Shown piece after piece: positions 15,445 to 26,400 of a stretch of DNA of 64,000 nt. Within the stretch, counting starts at the first letter, position 1, and each line of letters begins with the position of its first letter. This DNA is from Solibacillus sp. R5-41. Lineage in GTDB: Bacteria; Bacillota; Bacilli; Bacillales_A; Planococcaceae. The DNA is taken from positions 736,001 to 800,000 of the forward strand of contig NZ_CP024123.1 of assembly GCF_002736105.1 (NCBI RefSeq), written 5' to 3'. The notes below the pieces were generated by a model. The model was not told the origin of the DNA. It saw nothing but the letters and a program-made list of their open reading frames with translations, and searched no databases. Position numbers and translations under genes: made by a program.

Positions 15445-16914
15445 ATGTATGCAGAAGAGCTATTAAGTACACTTATGCAAAAAAAGGTTATAGGACAATT
15501 ACCGAACATCGTTAAGGACATTGCGATTGATTCTCGAAGTGTACAACCGAGCAGTCTATTTATTTGTATAAAAGGATATACAGTAGATGGTCATGAATAC
15601 GCACAGCAAGCAGTGGATGCAGGGGCAACTGTGATTGTAACTGAGCGCGAGTTAGAGCTAGAAGGAAATGTAGCACAAATAATTGTCCAAAGCACAACGC
15701 GAACTTTAGGGCTATTAGCTGCCAAGTTTTTTGATTACCCATCGAATGATTTAATGATGGTTGGTATCACTGGAACGAACGGGAAAACGAGCGTTGCCGG
15801 CATTATTCATAATATTTTAATAGGGCTTGGTGAAAAATCAGCGCTATCAGGTACAATTGGATTTAATTTAAATGGTGTGCTATATGAATCAGCAAACACA
15901 ACGAGTGACGCACTCAATACGCAACAAATGATTTTCCGTGCAAAAATGGAAGGTTGTCGTGCAATGGTCATGGAAGTTTCTTCTCACGGGTTAGCATTAG
16001 GTCGATTAGCAGGTGTTGATTATGATGTGGCCATTTTTACGAATTTAACGCATGATCATTTAGATTTCCATGGCACGATGGAGGAGTATGGAAATGCGAA
16101 AGGGCTACTATTTTCTCAGCTAGGACAAGATTTAGAGAAAAATAAACATGTTGTATTGAATGCCGATGATCCGTGGTCAAAAAAATATGCCGATGCAACA
16201 CCTTTCCCAATATGGACATATGGTTTACATAATGATGCCATTTTCCGTGCAGAAAATTGCCTGTATGAAGATGGGATGACGCGTTTTGATATGGTCACTC
16301 CAGAAGGCACGTTTCATGTAAATATGCATTTATTAGGTGAATTTAATATTTATAATGTATTAGCTGCCACAGCGATGTTTTATGCGCGCGGCTTTGCATT
16401 AGAGGCTGTTATTGAACAAATCGAAATGTTGCCACCAGTAAAAGGGCGTATGGAAAAGGTCATGACCGATTTACCAATTCAACTTTTTGTCGACTATGCC
16501 CATACATCGGATGCTATTGAAAAAGCGATTAACGCCGCCTTACCGTATAAAAAGCCGGAGAATAAATTGATTTTCTTAGTTGGAACAGGTGGTGGACGAG
16601 ATAAGACAAAACGTCCAGTTATGGCAGAAAAAGCATCGGTTGCGGATTATGTTATTTTAACGACAGATGACCCTCGTTATGAGGAATTTGATAGCATCAC
16701 AGGTGACTTAGCAAAAGGGATGGCGCATGAAAATTATGCATGTATTGGAGACCGAGCTGAAGCCGTTCGTCATGCGATAGGTATTGCGAATGCTGGAGAT
16801 ATCATCATCTTTGCTGGCAAAGGGCATGAGGATTATCAAATTATTGAAAATACAAAATACCCACATAGTGATGCAGAAATTGCGATAGAAGCAGGGAAAT
16901 TAAAATTTGTCTAA
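15445..16914 (+). CDS. murE: UDP-MurNAc-tripeptide synthetase MurE
   Basis: Mur ligase of about 489 residues that adds the third amino acid to UDP-MurNAc-L-Ala-D-Glu in peptidoglycan synthesis. The ATP loop is GITGTNGKTSVAG, and the Mur signature THDHLDFHGT and C-terminal domain are intact. The substrate-selecting loop reads DDPRYEEFDSI rather than DNPR (the meso-Dap form) or DNPA (a lysine form), so the amino acid added is not certain. The start at 15445 follows GGAGG at 15431-15435. The gene stands alone, away from the usual division and cell wall cluster. Confidence 0.92.
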   Translation: MYAEELLSTLMQKKVIGQLPNIVKDIAIDSRSVQPSSLFICIKGYTVDGHEYAQQAVDAGATVIVTERELELEGNVAQIIVQSTTRTLGLLAAKFFDYPSNDLMMVGITGTNGKTSVAGIIHNILIGLGEKSALSGTIGFNLNGVLYESANTTSDALNTQQMIFRAKMEGCRAMVMEVSSHGLALGRLAGVDYDVAIFTNLTHDHLDFHGTMEEYGNAKGLLFSQLGQDLEKNKHVVLNADDPWSKKYADATPFPIWTYGLHNDAIFRAENCLYEDGMTRFDMVTPEGTFHVNMHLLGEFNIYNVLAATAMFYARGFALEAVIEQIEMLPPVKGRMEKVMTDLPIQLFVDYAHTSDAIEKAINAALPYKKPENKLIFLVGTGGGRDKTKRPVMAEKASVADYVILTTDDPRYEEFDSITGDLAKGMAHENYACIGDRAEAVRHAIGIANAGDIIIFAGKGHEDYQIIENTKYPHSDAEIAIEAGKLKFV

Positions 16915-16932
16915 TTCAGGTTTACATTTAAT

Positions 16933-16970
16933 CACCGTTTGTGTATGAAGCGCACATACGGTGTTTTTTA
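16933..16970 (+). terminator. Terminator after murE
   Basis: CACCG and CGGTG flank a TGTGTATG..CGCACATA inner stem, with a T-run after it. Confidence 0.88.
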
Positions 16971-17027
16971 GTGGCGACACGTTTAATAAAGAATGAACGT
17001 GCTACCATCTAGGAGGTGTATTGTTAA

Positions 17028-17585
17028 GTGATTCAATTATTTTTATTGAGCATGTTCATATATTGCATAGTGAGCTTGCCATTTTATTTGAGTATTCGCT
17101 ATCTTTATATGAGAAAAAGAAAAATTATGTGGCCTAGGGAACTAGTCATGCTACTATTTTTCCTATATTGCGTTAGCATTTTTTCTCAAACAATCATTCC
17201 CGATTTCTATTTTATGAATGGAAAAATTGTTTTTGATACGACTAGTCCATATATGCGTAGCAACTTCACCCTACTTCAAACGATTCATTTATATTATGAT
17301 CAGCTAAATGGTCCTTTTGCGACGATTGCGTTTTATAATTTAGCTGGAAATATTATTTTATTTATCCCTTTTGGATTTTTCATTCCACTGCTTTTTAAAC
17401 GGTTTAGAGGCTGGTTTAAGATGCATATGGTCGCATTTTTCATTCCGTTGTTTATCGAGTGCACACAGCATTTTATCGGTCGTAGTATTGATGTAGATGA
17501 TGTTTTATTAAATGCCATTGCGATTATTATCGGATTTATTTTATTTAAAGCATTGGACCGATTCCGTAAAAATAAGAAACATTAA
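17028..17585 (+). CDS. VanZ-like membrane protein
   Basis: A 185-residue membrane protein with about five helices and the VanZ family pattern: SQTIIPDFYF, NLAGNIILFIPFGFFIPLLF, IECTQHFIGRSIDVDDVLLN. In enterococcal elements VanZ gives low-level teicoplanin resistance, but most chromosomal members have no proven role. GTG start with AGGAGGTG at 17011-17018. It lies between murE and prfC as a single gene. No vanHAX genes are nearby, so glycopeptide resistance should not be inferred. Confidence 0.88.
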   Translation: MIQLFLLSMFIYCIVSLPFYLSIRYLYMRKRKIMWPRELVMLLFFLYCVSIFSQTIIPDFYFMNGKIVFDTTSPYMRSNFTLLQTIHLYYDQLNGPFATIAFYNLAGNIILFIPFGFFIPLLFKRFRGWFKMHMVAFFIPLFIECTQHFIGRSIDVDDVLLNAIAIIIGFILFKALDRFRKNKKH

Positions 17586-17657
17586 GTAAAAAAGGTTGTA
17601 ACTAATAGTACCTGTCTTTTAAAATAGGGAAGTATGGAAAAAGGAGACGAACAAAAA

Positions 17658-19229
17658 ATGACTTTAGAACAAGATATATTATCACGTCGTACATTTGCAA
17701 TCATCAGTCACCCCGATGCTGGTAAAACGACAATTACAGAAAAATTGCTGTTATTCGGCGGTGCAATTCGTGACGCAGGTACGGTAAAAGGAAAAAAATC
17801 AGGTAAATTTGCCACATCTGACTGGATGGAAATTGAAAAGCAACGTGGGATTTCTGTAACGTCTTCAGTAATGCAATTCGATTATTCAGATTGCCGTGTC
17901 AACATCCTAGACACACCAGGGCACCAAGATTTCTCTGAGGACACGTATCGTACATTATTGGCGGTAGACTCAGCTGTCATGGTAGTCGATGCAGCGAAGG
18001 GGATCGAGACACAAACGTTAAAACTATTTAAAGTATGTAAAATGCGCGGTATTCCGATTTTTACATTCATCAATAAGTTAGACCGACAAGGGAAAGAACC
18101 ACTTGAATTGATTGAAGAGTTAGAGGAAGTTCTTGGCATTTCAGCATATCCAATGAACTGGCCAATCGGGATGGGGAAAGAATTCCTAGGTATTTACGAT
18201 CGTTATAATCGTCGTATTGAACAATTCCGTACAGAAGAAGCGGATCGTTATTTACCACTTGATGAGGCAGGTCAATTAGCCGTAGAACATCCAATGAAAG
18301 TGACTTCTTACTATACGCAAGCGATGGATGATATTGAATTATTAAATGAAGCGGGTAATGCGTATTCTGAGGATAAAATTCGTCGTGGTGAGTTAACGCC
18401 TGTATTTTTCGGTTCGGCATTAACAAATTTCGGTGTTCAAACGTTCCTTGATACGTATTTAAAATTTGCACCAGTACCTCAACCACGTATTACAGAAGAG
18501 GAGCAATTTATTGATCCTGTAGACCATAAAGAATTTTCTGGTTTCATTTTCAAAATTCAAGCGAACATGAACCCTGCCCACCGTGACCGAATTGCGTTTG
18601 TGCGTATCGTATCGGGTAAATTTGAGCGAGGTATGAATATGACGCTTGCTCGTACTGGTAAATCATTTAAAGTGACACAATCCACGCAGTTTTTAGCGGA
18701 TGATCGTGAAATCGTAGACGAGGCAGTAGCGGGAGATATTATCGGTCTTTATGATACAGGTACGTATCAAATTGGCGATACCGTTGTGGGTGGAAAAAAA
18801 GGCTTTAACTTTGAAAGACTTCCACAATTTACACCAGAAATTTTTATGCGCGTGTCCGCGAAAAACGTCATGAAAGGGAAGCAATTCCAAAAAGGCGTAT
18901 TACAGTTAGTGCAAGAAGGCGCTATTCAATATTTTAAAACATTACACACGGAAGAAATTATTCTTGGAGCTGTTGGTCAATTACAGTTTGAAGTATTCCA
19001 ACATCGTATGAGTAATGAATATAATGTTGAAGTAACGATGGATCCAATTGGTAGCAAAATTGCACGATGGATTGAGAACGAGGAAGATGTGAAGGATTCA
19101 ATGCATTCACAACGTTCAATGCTTGTAAAAGACCGTTTTGACAATAAAGTATTTTTATTTGAAAATGAATTTGCAATGCGTTGGTTCTCAGATAAAAACG
19201 AAAACATTCAGTTGTATAGCTTCTTATAG
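17658..19229 (+). CDS. prfC: Peptide chain release factor 3 (RF3)
   Basis: Translational GTPase of 523 residues that recycles RF1/RF2 from the ribosome after peptide release. G motifs: G1 [10 protein letters not shown]2 region [11 protein letters not shown]3 DTPGHQDF, G4 NKLD. This is followed by the beta-barrel domain 2 and the RF3 C-terminal domain ending ENIQLYSFL. The start at 17658 is set by AAGGAGA at 17641-17647; the ATG at 17634 would run through that site. The RF3 rather than EF-G assignment rests on the [21 protein letters not shown] block (broken by G1 spacing) and the length. Terminator follows. Confidence 0.95.
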   Translation: MTLEQDILSRRTFAIISHPDAGKTTITEKLLLFGGAIRDAGTVKGKKSGKFATSDWMEIEKQRGISVTSSVMQFDYSDCRVNILDTPGHQDFSEDTYRTLLAVDSAVMVVDAAKGIETQTLKLFKVCKMRGIPIFTFINKLDRQGKEPLELIEELEEVLGISAYPMNWPIGMGKEFLGIYDRYNRRIEQFRTEEADRYLPLDEAGQLAVEHPMKVTSYYTQAMDDIELLNEAGNAYSEDKIRRGELTPVFFGSALTNFGVQTFLDTYLKFAPVPQPRITEEEQFIDPVDHKEFSGFIFKIQANMNPAHRDRIAFVRIVSGKFERGMNMTLARTGKSFKVTQSTQFLADDREIVDEAVAGDIIGLYDTGTYQIGDTVVGGKKGFNFERLPQFTPEIFMRVSAKNVMKGKQFQKGVLQLVQEGAIQYFKTLHTEEIILGAVGQLQFEVFQHRMSNEYNVEVTMDPIGSKIARWIENEEDVKDSMHSQRSMLVKDRFDNKVFLFENEFAMRWFSDKNENIQLYSFL

Positions 19230-19247
19230 GATTGTAAAAATAAAAGT

Positions 19248-19289
19248 GGATTTGGAAAATTATTCGTTTTCCAAATCCGTTTTTATTTT
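19248..19289 (+). terminator. Terminator after prfC
   Basis: GGATTTGGAAAA pairs with TTTTCCAAATCC around a short loop, followed by a T-rich tail. Confidence 0.93.
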
Positions 19290-19581
19290 GGGCTTATTGG
19301 ACAGCCCCCATTCGTTGTGTGTACCGTAAAGGTGTGCTTTTTTATCTCGGGCTTTCCTTTGAGCTACCTATACATCGCAGCGGTTACCGGTTAATACAAA
19401 ATACAAGGATATTTTAACGAAATGCAAACGTACGTTAAATATTACATGTGATTATTATTTAACGAGCAAAAAAGAAATATAAAAATGCTACACTTTAAAC
19501 GAATAGCTGGATATATAACGAAGAAATGGATACGTACACTTGTCCAAACAAATAACGTGTAAATAATCGTATTTTATTTCT
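19290..19581. other. Intergenic region with no feature recognised
   Basis: Between the prfC terminator and the end of the ABC ATPase gene. No ORF with a ribosome binding site, hairpin terminator for the minus-strand unit, or repeat copy was seen. Confidence 0.5.
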
Positions 19582-20493
19582 CTAAATAACCTCATGATAA
19601 TACAGTGCATACAAATCATTCAACGTTACTTTGCCAAACGCAAAGTCCACCACATGATGCTCGACTAAAAACGCCGTTAATTCACTTAACAATTGTGGCT
19701 CTGAACTTGGCAAATGTAATAGCGTCATTTCACTCACAAGTGTTTGCTGCTCAATAAATGGATACTTCGTTTTGATCGTTTCCTTTAACTTCTCATGCAT
19801 CTTTTTCACACGTATTGTTTTAATGGTCGCTTTACTAAAGCCTTCGACGATCTCGTTGGCATCGACGAGCTTTCCCTCATTAAATAAGAAAATACGATCT
19901 GCATACTTCTCTAAATTATCAAGCAAATGCGAGGCGATAATAATCAACTTGCCCTCTGCTTTTTTCTGCATTAAAATTTTCGAAATGATTTCTACATTAT
20001 TCGGATCAAGCCCGTTCATTACTTCGTCCATCATCATAATTTCAGTATTGGCAACAATTTGCATCGCGAAACAAAGGCGCTGGCGCATGCCAAGCGAGTA
20101 CGTGCCCGTTTTTTTATTTACATAATGCCCCATATTGAGTGCCGCAATCGTTTCATCAATGAGCTTCATATCCGATTTCCACATTGTCGCAAACATTTTT
20201 AAATGCTCGCGTCCACTTAAATGGTTGTACAAATCACTTTGGTCGGGCATCATTGACACGAATTGATGGATTTTCACTTCATTTGATTTACTGGAATAGC
20301 TTAACCGATTATCAAAAAGCACGTTGCCCTTTGTCGGTTGCAAGTAGTTCATTAACACATTCATTAAAGTTGATTTGCCCGTTCCATTTGGCGCAACAAG
20401 CCCGATGAGTTCGCCTTGTTCAAACGTAATTGAAATATCATTGAGTACTTTTTTGTCTCCAAATTGCACCGAAATATTTTGAATCTGAATCAT
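19582..20493 (-). CDS. ABC transporter ATP-binding protein
   Basis: ATPase of an ABC-2-type exporter, 303 residues. Walker A GLVAPNGTGKSTLM, Q-loop region SMMPDQSDLYNHLSG, signature YSLGMRQRLCFAMQ (LGMRQ instead of LSGGQ, common in this subgroup), Walker B IMMMDEVMNGLD and the switch His in IIIASHLLDNL. The C-terminal 80 residues form the usual accessory domain. It is the last gene of a three-gene minus-strand unit after two large permeases. The substrate cannot be deduced; similar sets move lipids, antibiotics or peptides. Confidence 0.92.
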   Translation of the reverse strand: MIQIQNISVQFGDKKVLNDISITFEQGELIGLVAPNGTGKSTLMNVLMNYLQPTKGNVLFDNRLSYSSKSNEVKIHQFVSMMPDQSDLYNHLSGREHLKMFATMWKSDMKLIDETIAALNMGHYVNKKTGTYSLGMRQRLCFAMQIVANTEIMMMDEVMNGLDPNNVEIISKILMQKKAEGKLIIIASHLLDNLEKYADRIFLFNEGKLVDANEIVEGFSKATIKTIRVKKMHEKLKETIKTKYPFIEQQTLVSEMTLLHLPSSEPQLLSELTAFLVEHHVVDFAFGKVTLNDLYALYYHEVI

Positions 20494-20504
20494 TTTCCAT
20501 CCCC

Positions 20505-21716
20505 CTATTTCACCAGCTTAAACCGTTTATTGAAAGAAATGAGCAGCGTTAAAATAAGTACGATGCCAGCTCCTAATGCTAATAATTGAATTCCTAAGCG
20601 GTAGTCTAAAGACTCGCTCCCTAAGTAAAAGTTTTGGTATTTCGAAACGATTTTTCCTACTTGAATATAAGAGGTTGGATACAGTTCGACATTCCAAAAA
20701 TAACCGACACCACGACTCAAATAAAATTTTTCACCAAAAATGATGAGAATGGCAACAGCTAAATTTACCATTTCTTGACGGAATATGACACTGCACAGTA
20801 AGACAACCGCAATTATAACGATGAACCACATGAACAGCAATGCAAATGATTGCGCTAAAAACGCACCGAGCGTCATCATGTCAAAACTACCTTCTTTTTG
20901 CCATTGTAACGTCGTTGTAAATACTGGTGAAGGTAGCTGGAAATGGCCAAAGCCAGATTGCATGCCAATCATAATAAATCCTACGCCTAATGGGATAAAT
21001 AGTGCTAGGCTCCCGATAAAAGCGACGAGCATTTTTACAAGGAGCTTTTTCCAATCTGCTATCGGGAAGCCTTTTAAAATAGAAGGGTGGCGGCAATCCT
21101 TCGTTACAATATCGATGGCCAAGAGCAATGCACAAATGATTAAAATAATCGGCAATGGACCGATTAATAAACGTTCAACAGTTTGCAACGCTGTACGCTG
21201 TTCGAACTGATTAATAGATAGCGCATAATCCGCTTTGGCATAAGCTTTGTACCGGACAAATTGCTCTAACGAATGATAAAAGCCCAAAGCATGTGCCAGT
21301 TCGCGGTCCTTCACATAATAGCGAGGATTGTACGAAAGGTGTTCGTTGTAATAGGTCATATAATTCGTGGTGAAGTACCAATCGCTTGTGACCCTCGCAT
21401 ATTCTTGCAAATCACCTGCATCGAGTGCAGTCAGCCTTGTTTTGTCTAATGGGTTGAATTTGAGGTACGTATAATAGTACTCCTTGGTAACAGGGTGAAT
21501 GAAGTCAAAATTTGACCTCATTACGCTATAAATAAATTCCTGCCGTGTTAAATAGCGTGCTTCGATTTCCTCTCGATCTACCTTTTCAATCGGATCATAG
21601 GCAGGAGCGACTTTAATGGCGTAAAAAAATGCCGCAAACGCTAACAGGAAATAGATGGCCAAGTTTTTCTTATTCGTAAAAAATTGCTTGAGTTCAAATT
21701 TAAAATATCCGCTCAT
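20505..21716 (-). CDS. ABC-2 type permease
   Basis: A 403-residue membrane subunit with an N-terminal helix (about 16-32), a large polar loop of about 150 residues, then five or six helices in the C-terminal half. This one-plus-loop-plus-five layout is typical of ABC-2 permeases with an extracellular domain. It contains the cytoplasmic segment IVTKDCRHPSILKGFP after helix 2, which has a close parallel in the neighbouring permease (LLDDFEHSSIIKGYP). The two permeases are therefore paralogues and probably form a heterodimer with the ATPase. It ends 11 bp before the ATPase start. Confidence 0.88.
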   Translation of the reverse strand: MSGYFKFELKQFFTNKKNLAIYFLLAFAAFFYAIKVAPAYDPIEKVDREEIEARYLTRQEFIYSVMRSNFDFIHPVTKEYYYTYLKFNPLDKTRLTALDAGDLQEYARVTSDWYFTTNYMTYYNEHLSYNPRYYVKDRELAHALGFYHSLEQFVRYKAYAKADYALSINQFEQRTALQTVERLLIGPLPIILIICALLLAIDIVTKDCRHPSILKGFPIADWKKLLVKMLVAFIGSLALFIPLGVGFIMIGMQSGFGHFQLPSPVFTTTLQWQKEGSFDMMTLGAFLAQSFALLFMWFIVIIAVVLLCSVIFRQEMVNLAVAILIIFGEKFYLSRGVGYFWNVELYPTSYIQVGKIVSKYQNFYLGSESLDYRLGIQLLALGAGIVLILTLLISFNKRFKLVK

Positions 21717-21727
21717 AACTTTCCCTC

Positions 21728-22849
21728 CTATGTCCGTTTTATTTTTCCTGTTGAGAAGAATGTTTTAATGACGAATAGCATGATCATGATACAAATGGTC
21801 ATAATTAGTAACCCGGCATTCATCGTAATATCAACAGGTTTTGCAAGATCTAGTGGCATACCATTTACGATTTCATTGAAGTTCATGAAATGGAATGGAT
21901 TGTACGGGAAAATGCTAACAAGCGATGGGAAAATAATTTGTAAAAAGAACAAAATACAATGCACGAATAATGTTAAGTACATATTTTTCAACAGTACATT
22001 CAAAATAATGGATAGCAACATGACGAATACGGAAATGACGAGCATATAGCCAATACAACGTGCAATATATCCCACACTTGAAATGAGCGCTGCTTCCCCT
22101 AAATAGACTTTGACTGGTTCTGCTGGATCTCCGAAACCGTTTAGCAAGAGGGGTGCCGCACTAATAAAAATGAGCACAATAAATGCGAGAACATATGAAA
22201 ATGCAATGATACATTTTGAAAGAATATAATGATCAAAGCGTATTGGATAGCCTTTTATAATGCTAGAATGCTCAAAATCATCGAGTAAAATCGCACTCGT
22301 ATAAAAGCTCATAAAGATGTACCATCCGACACCTACTAAGCTAAAGAAAAATAATAAAAACGGTATGTAATGGGATAAATCACTCACGGCATCCTTACCA
22401 GATTCATACATCGTTTTAAAATATAAATAATTCATTGCATTTTGAAGCTTGGAGGGTAGTAATTCTACTACTTTTTCATAGTCTTCCAGCTTAAATGCTT
22501 GCTGCCGGAGTTCTGCAATTCTTAGAGAAGCCTCATAATACATTGGATAATTTTCAACAGTTAAGGCAGCAATTTGTAAGGCAATCGCGCTTTTTTGTTG
22601 GGTTAAATTTTTAAACAAATCACTCCCATCGCCGTTTTTAGAAGCATCCTGAACCTGAAATTTAGACAGGAAAGCGCTCGAGTTATAATAATCGCCTTTT
22701 CGCTCATTCAGTTGATCGCCAATGGACTGCGCTTTAATGAAAAACATACAGCCGAAAACGACGACCACAACCGCAAGCAAAGCCACTAAATTCTTTCGGT
22801 TTTTGCGCTCAATTAGTAGTCCTACTTTTAATGCTTGAAACACTCGCAT
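21728..22849 (-). CDS. ABC-2 type permease (paralogue of the next gene)
   Basis: First gene of the exporter unit, 373 residues. One N-terminal helix (about 20-37), a polar extracellular loop, then about five helices. The segment LLDDFEHSSIIKGYPIRFD matches the equivalent stretch of the second permease. AAAGGGAGATG-type binding sequence precedes the ATG on the minus strand. A perfect inverted repeat at 22914-22929 lies in its upstream region and may be an operator. No regulator gene adjoins. Confidence 0.87.
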   Translation of the reverse strand: MRVFQALKVGLLIERKNRKNLVALLAVVVVVFGCMFFIKAQSIGDQLNERKGDYYNSSAFLSKFQVQDASKNGDGSDLFKNLTQQKSAIALQIAALTVENYPMYYEASLRIAELRQQAFKLEDYEKVVELLPSKLQNAMNYLYFKTMYESGKDAVSDLSHYIPFLLFFFSLVGVGWYIFMSFYTSAILLDDFEHSSIIKGYPIRFDHYILSKCIIAFSYVLAFIVLIFISAAPLLLNGFGDPAEPVKVYLGEAALISSVGYIARCIGYMLVISVFVMLLSIILNVLLKNMYLTLFVHCILFFLQIIFPSLVSIFPYNPFHFMNFNEIVNGMPLDLAKPVDITMNAGLLIMTICIMIMLFVIKTFFSTGKIKRT

Positions 22850-22913
22850 CTCCCTTTCTATTAATATTCTGTAAATTGGTTACACTTTATAGAATAATCA
22901 AATTTTTTATATT

Positions 22914-22929
22914 TTACAAATTTTTGTAA
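22914..22929. promoter_or_regulatory. Possible operator of the ABC exporter unit
   Basis: TTACAAA and TTTGTAA are perfect inverted arms separated by 2 bp, 65 bp upstream of the first permease start. A regulator is not known. Confidence 0.4.
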
Positions 22930-23422
22930 TATTAGGTAGATATTTTCTGATAGTGAGATAAAGGATATTGGAGTTTTAATATGTATAAAGTCACTTCTTT
23001 TAAATAGTTAATTCAAACAGTTGCCTGTCCGATATTTAAAGATTGCTGAATTTTTATAAGGTCAACCCTAAGTTATGGTGATGAGCCAAGATTTTGTAAC
23101 ATGGTAATTACACTATTCGGTTCAACAAGAAAACGTATTTCTTTTCACGAAAAGGTTTTAGTTTACATAACATTTTTCCAATATGAACAAACCTTTCCTC
23201 CTCTTCTCGATTCAGCATTAACTACCAATTTGTATAAACATCTCTATAAAAAGATTTCCTCAATCCACCCCATATTGAATAATTTAAAAATCCAAGCCAA
23301 CAATCATAAATATGACACAACATGACAAATGAATAGGAGTTATTTTTCGACAAAAAAGGGAAACATACAACAAAACTCGAATTGTAACGAAGAGAGGCAT
23401 TTAAAGAAAGGGTTATTCATCC
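22930..23422. other. Intergenic region between divergent ABC and RND genes
   Basis: AT-rich stretch of about 490 bp. It must hold the promoter of the RND gene, but I could not pick one with confidence. A 74-codon open frame at 23101 has no ribosome binding site and was rejected. No copy of the repeat family is present. Confidence 0.45.
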
Positions 23423-26400
23423 ATGAAAATTAGTGGTTTTTCGATAAAAAGACCTGTATTTACAATCGTTTCGATGATTTTCGTATTAGTAATAGGGGCG
23501 GTATCATTTTTCAAAATTCCAGTAACGTTAATTCCAGACTTGAATCCACCAGTTGGCGTTGTTGTTACGAATTATCCTGGGGCAAGTCCTGCTGAGGTGA
23601 ATGAAAAGGTTACGAAGCCATTAGAAGCTACTTTGGCGACACTACCAGGAATAAAAAAAGTGCAGTCAACATCATTAGAAAGCTCTAATCTTATCATTTT
23701 AGAATTCAATTGGTCGACCAATATGGATAAAGTGCAAACGGATATTTTACAACGCTTAGATATGGTGCCCTTGCCTCAAGATGCAGGGAAACCAAGCTTT
23801 TTAAAATTTGATCCTGCACAGTTTCCGATTATTCAGCTTGCCCTTTCCGCCAACGAGGAAGAGGTGGACGTAAGAGAGGTTGCGGAATCTTTAGAACAAG
23901 AACTGAAGCGTACGGAAGGTGTTGCAAGTGTTACCGTATCCGGGAAGCTTGTAGAGGAAATTCAAGTAGAAGCGGATCCCGATAAATTGGAAGCTAATCG
24001 TTTAACGCAAGCCGATTTAGTACAAATCATTCAAGCAAGCAATATTTCAATGCCAGGAGCGGAAATTTCGACGAATGAAGGACAATTACTGACAACGCGT
24101 GTCATAAGCTCCTTTACTTCGCCAAAACAAATTGCGGACTTAATTATTTCAATCAATCCTTTAACCGGAGAGGCATTAAAAATAAGTGATGTTGCAACAG
24201 TTGAACGAAAAGAGCAAAAAACAAATACGATTACACGAGCAAATAATCAACCTGCTGTATTGATGTCCGTTTTACAGGAATCTGGTGCGAATACGGCTAG
24301 TGTATCCGAAGTGTTTCAACAAGAGTTAGCGGCATTATTAAAGGAACCACAGTATGAAGGGGTAGAAGCAACCATTCTTTTTGATCAAGGGAATTACGTG
24401 CGCCTTGCAATCAATAATATTGGCTCGTCCCTCATTTTTGGTGGGATTTTTGCGATGCTTGTTTTATTTTTATTTTTGCGCGGCATTAGAAGCCCACTCA
24501 TTATAGGGGTAGCGATACCATATGCAGTTATCGTGACATTTGTTTTGATGTATTTTGCCGATTTTTCATTAAACATTATGACGTTAGGTGCATTAGCGCT
24601 CGGTATTGGGATGCTGGTGGATAATGCTATTGTCGTCATCGAAAATATCGAACGTCATATAGAGTTAGGACAATCACCAAGAGATGCTGCTTTTAAGGGA
24701 ACAAAGGAGGTAACAATGGCCATTAGTGCGTCCACTTTAACAACAGTGGCCGTATTTGTTCCAGTTATTTTTATTAGTGGACTGATCGGAAAGATTTTCA
24801 CCGAATTTGCTTTAACAATTTCATTTAGTTTATTTGCTTCATTAGTCGTTGCATTAACAGTTGTCCCAATGTTCGCTAGTCGATTATTAACTGCAAAACC
24901 AGGGAATTTAGTAGAAAGGCGTCAGCAATCTACCTTGTATCGTCAATTTGCTAAAACGCTTAAATGGGCATTACAGCATCGCTTAATTGTAATGACAATA
25001 ACTGTAATTTTATTAGTCGCATCAGGGTTTTCAATATACAAAACAGGAACGGAATTTATCCCTGCAACAGATGAAGGTTTCGTCACAATGTCGGTAATAT
25101 TGCCAAAAAGCGCGTCCATGCAGTCAAGTGAAGCAGTCGTGTCGGAAATTGAAAATCTGCTTCGTGAAGAAACAGTCGTTGATGTTTATGTAAGTTTAAT
25201 CGGAGGGAATCAGCAATCCGTTTCACGAGGGACGACAAGCCAAAATGAAAGCGAGATTTCCATTAAATTAGTGCCAATAGCAGAGCGTGAACAATCGATT
25301 TTTGAATTTATCGAGCAATTGGAACAAAAAGTTGAAAAACAAATTGGCGAGCGCGCGGAAGTAACGTATTCATTAGCTTCTTCCTCTGGTTCGACCCCGC
25401 ATACATTAACGTTTCGTGTGACCGATACAGATGAAAACCGATTAACTGACACAGTACGCGCGATTCAACAGGAAATAGAAAAAATTGAGACGGTCACAGA
25501 AGTAATGACAGATTTAGATGCTACAAAAGAAGAAATTCAAATTGAAATTAATCGAGATGCGGCACATCAATATGGTATTTTACCCGCACAAATCGCACAA
25601 ACGGTTAATAATATGACACGAGGAACATTTACAACACAAATAATTGCCGATGACGGTGAAATTTTAGCGGTTTATACCGGATTTGGTCGTGCCTATAATC
25701 AAAATGTCGATGCGTTGAACAAAATGAAGCTTCGAACAAATGCAGGTGTATTTGTAGAATTGCAGCAGCTCGCGGATATTCAAAAGAAGGCAGCACAAAC
25801 AGCGATTAGACGCTCCGATCAAGCGGCGGCAGTAGCCTTTTTTGTGAAGTATCACTCATCCGAATCATTAAGTGGTATTTCGCGTAAAGTGGATGCCGCA
25901 ATCGAACACGCGGAAGTACCTAGTTCGACTAAAATTGTCAACAGTGGCGATCGTGAATTATTTGATAGTGCCAAACAGGATATGATACTAGCGATTGTAT
26001 TATCTGTCATTCTTGTGTATCTCGTTATGGCAGCACAGTTTGAGTCGTTTAAGCTTCCATTTGTCATGATATTTAGTGTACCTCTTATGGTGATTGGAGT
26101 GGCTGGTGCGTTACTGGTAACTAATACCTTGCTCGGTGTCACGGCAATTATTGGTGTTTTAATATTGGTCGGCATTGTTGTCAATAATGGTATTGTTTTA
26201 GTCGATTATATTAATCAAAAACGTCAACAAGGATTGGCACTTCAAGAGGCGATTATTGAAGGGGCACAAGACCGAATTCGCCCTATTTTGATGACGGCAT
26301 TGACGACGATACTTGGTTTAATTCCATTAGCTTTAGGAATTGGGGAAGGGACGGAGATGAACGAACCGATGGCGGTTGTCGTAATCGGCGGTTTGCTAAG

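Noticed and set aside
15239-15466. 75-codon open frame upstream of murE
   Set aside because: No ribosome binding site at its TTG, it overlaps the murE start and the translation does not resemble a family I know. The Cys/His-rich tail is noted but is not enough.
23101-23325. 74-codon open frame upstream of the RND gene
   Set aside because: No ribosome binding site, and the composition is what AT-rich noncoding DNA gives.
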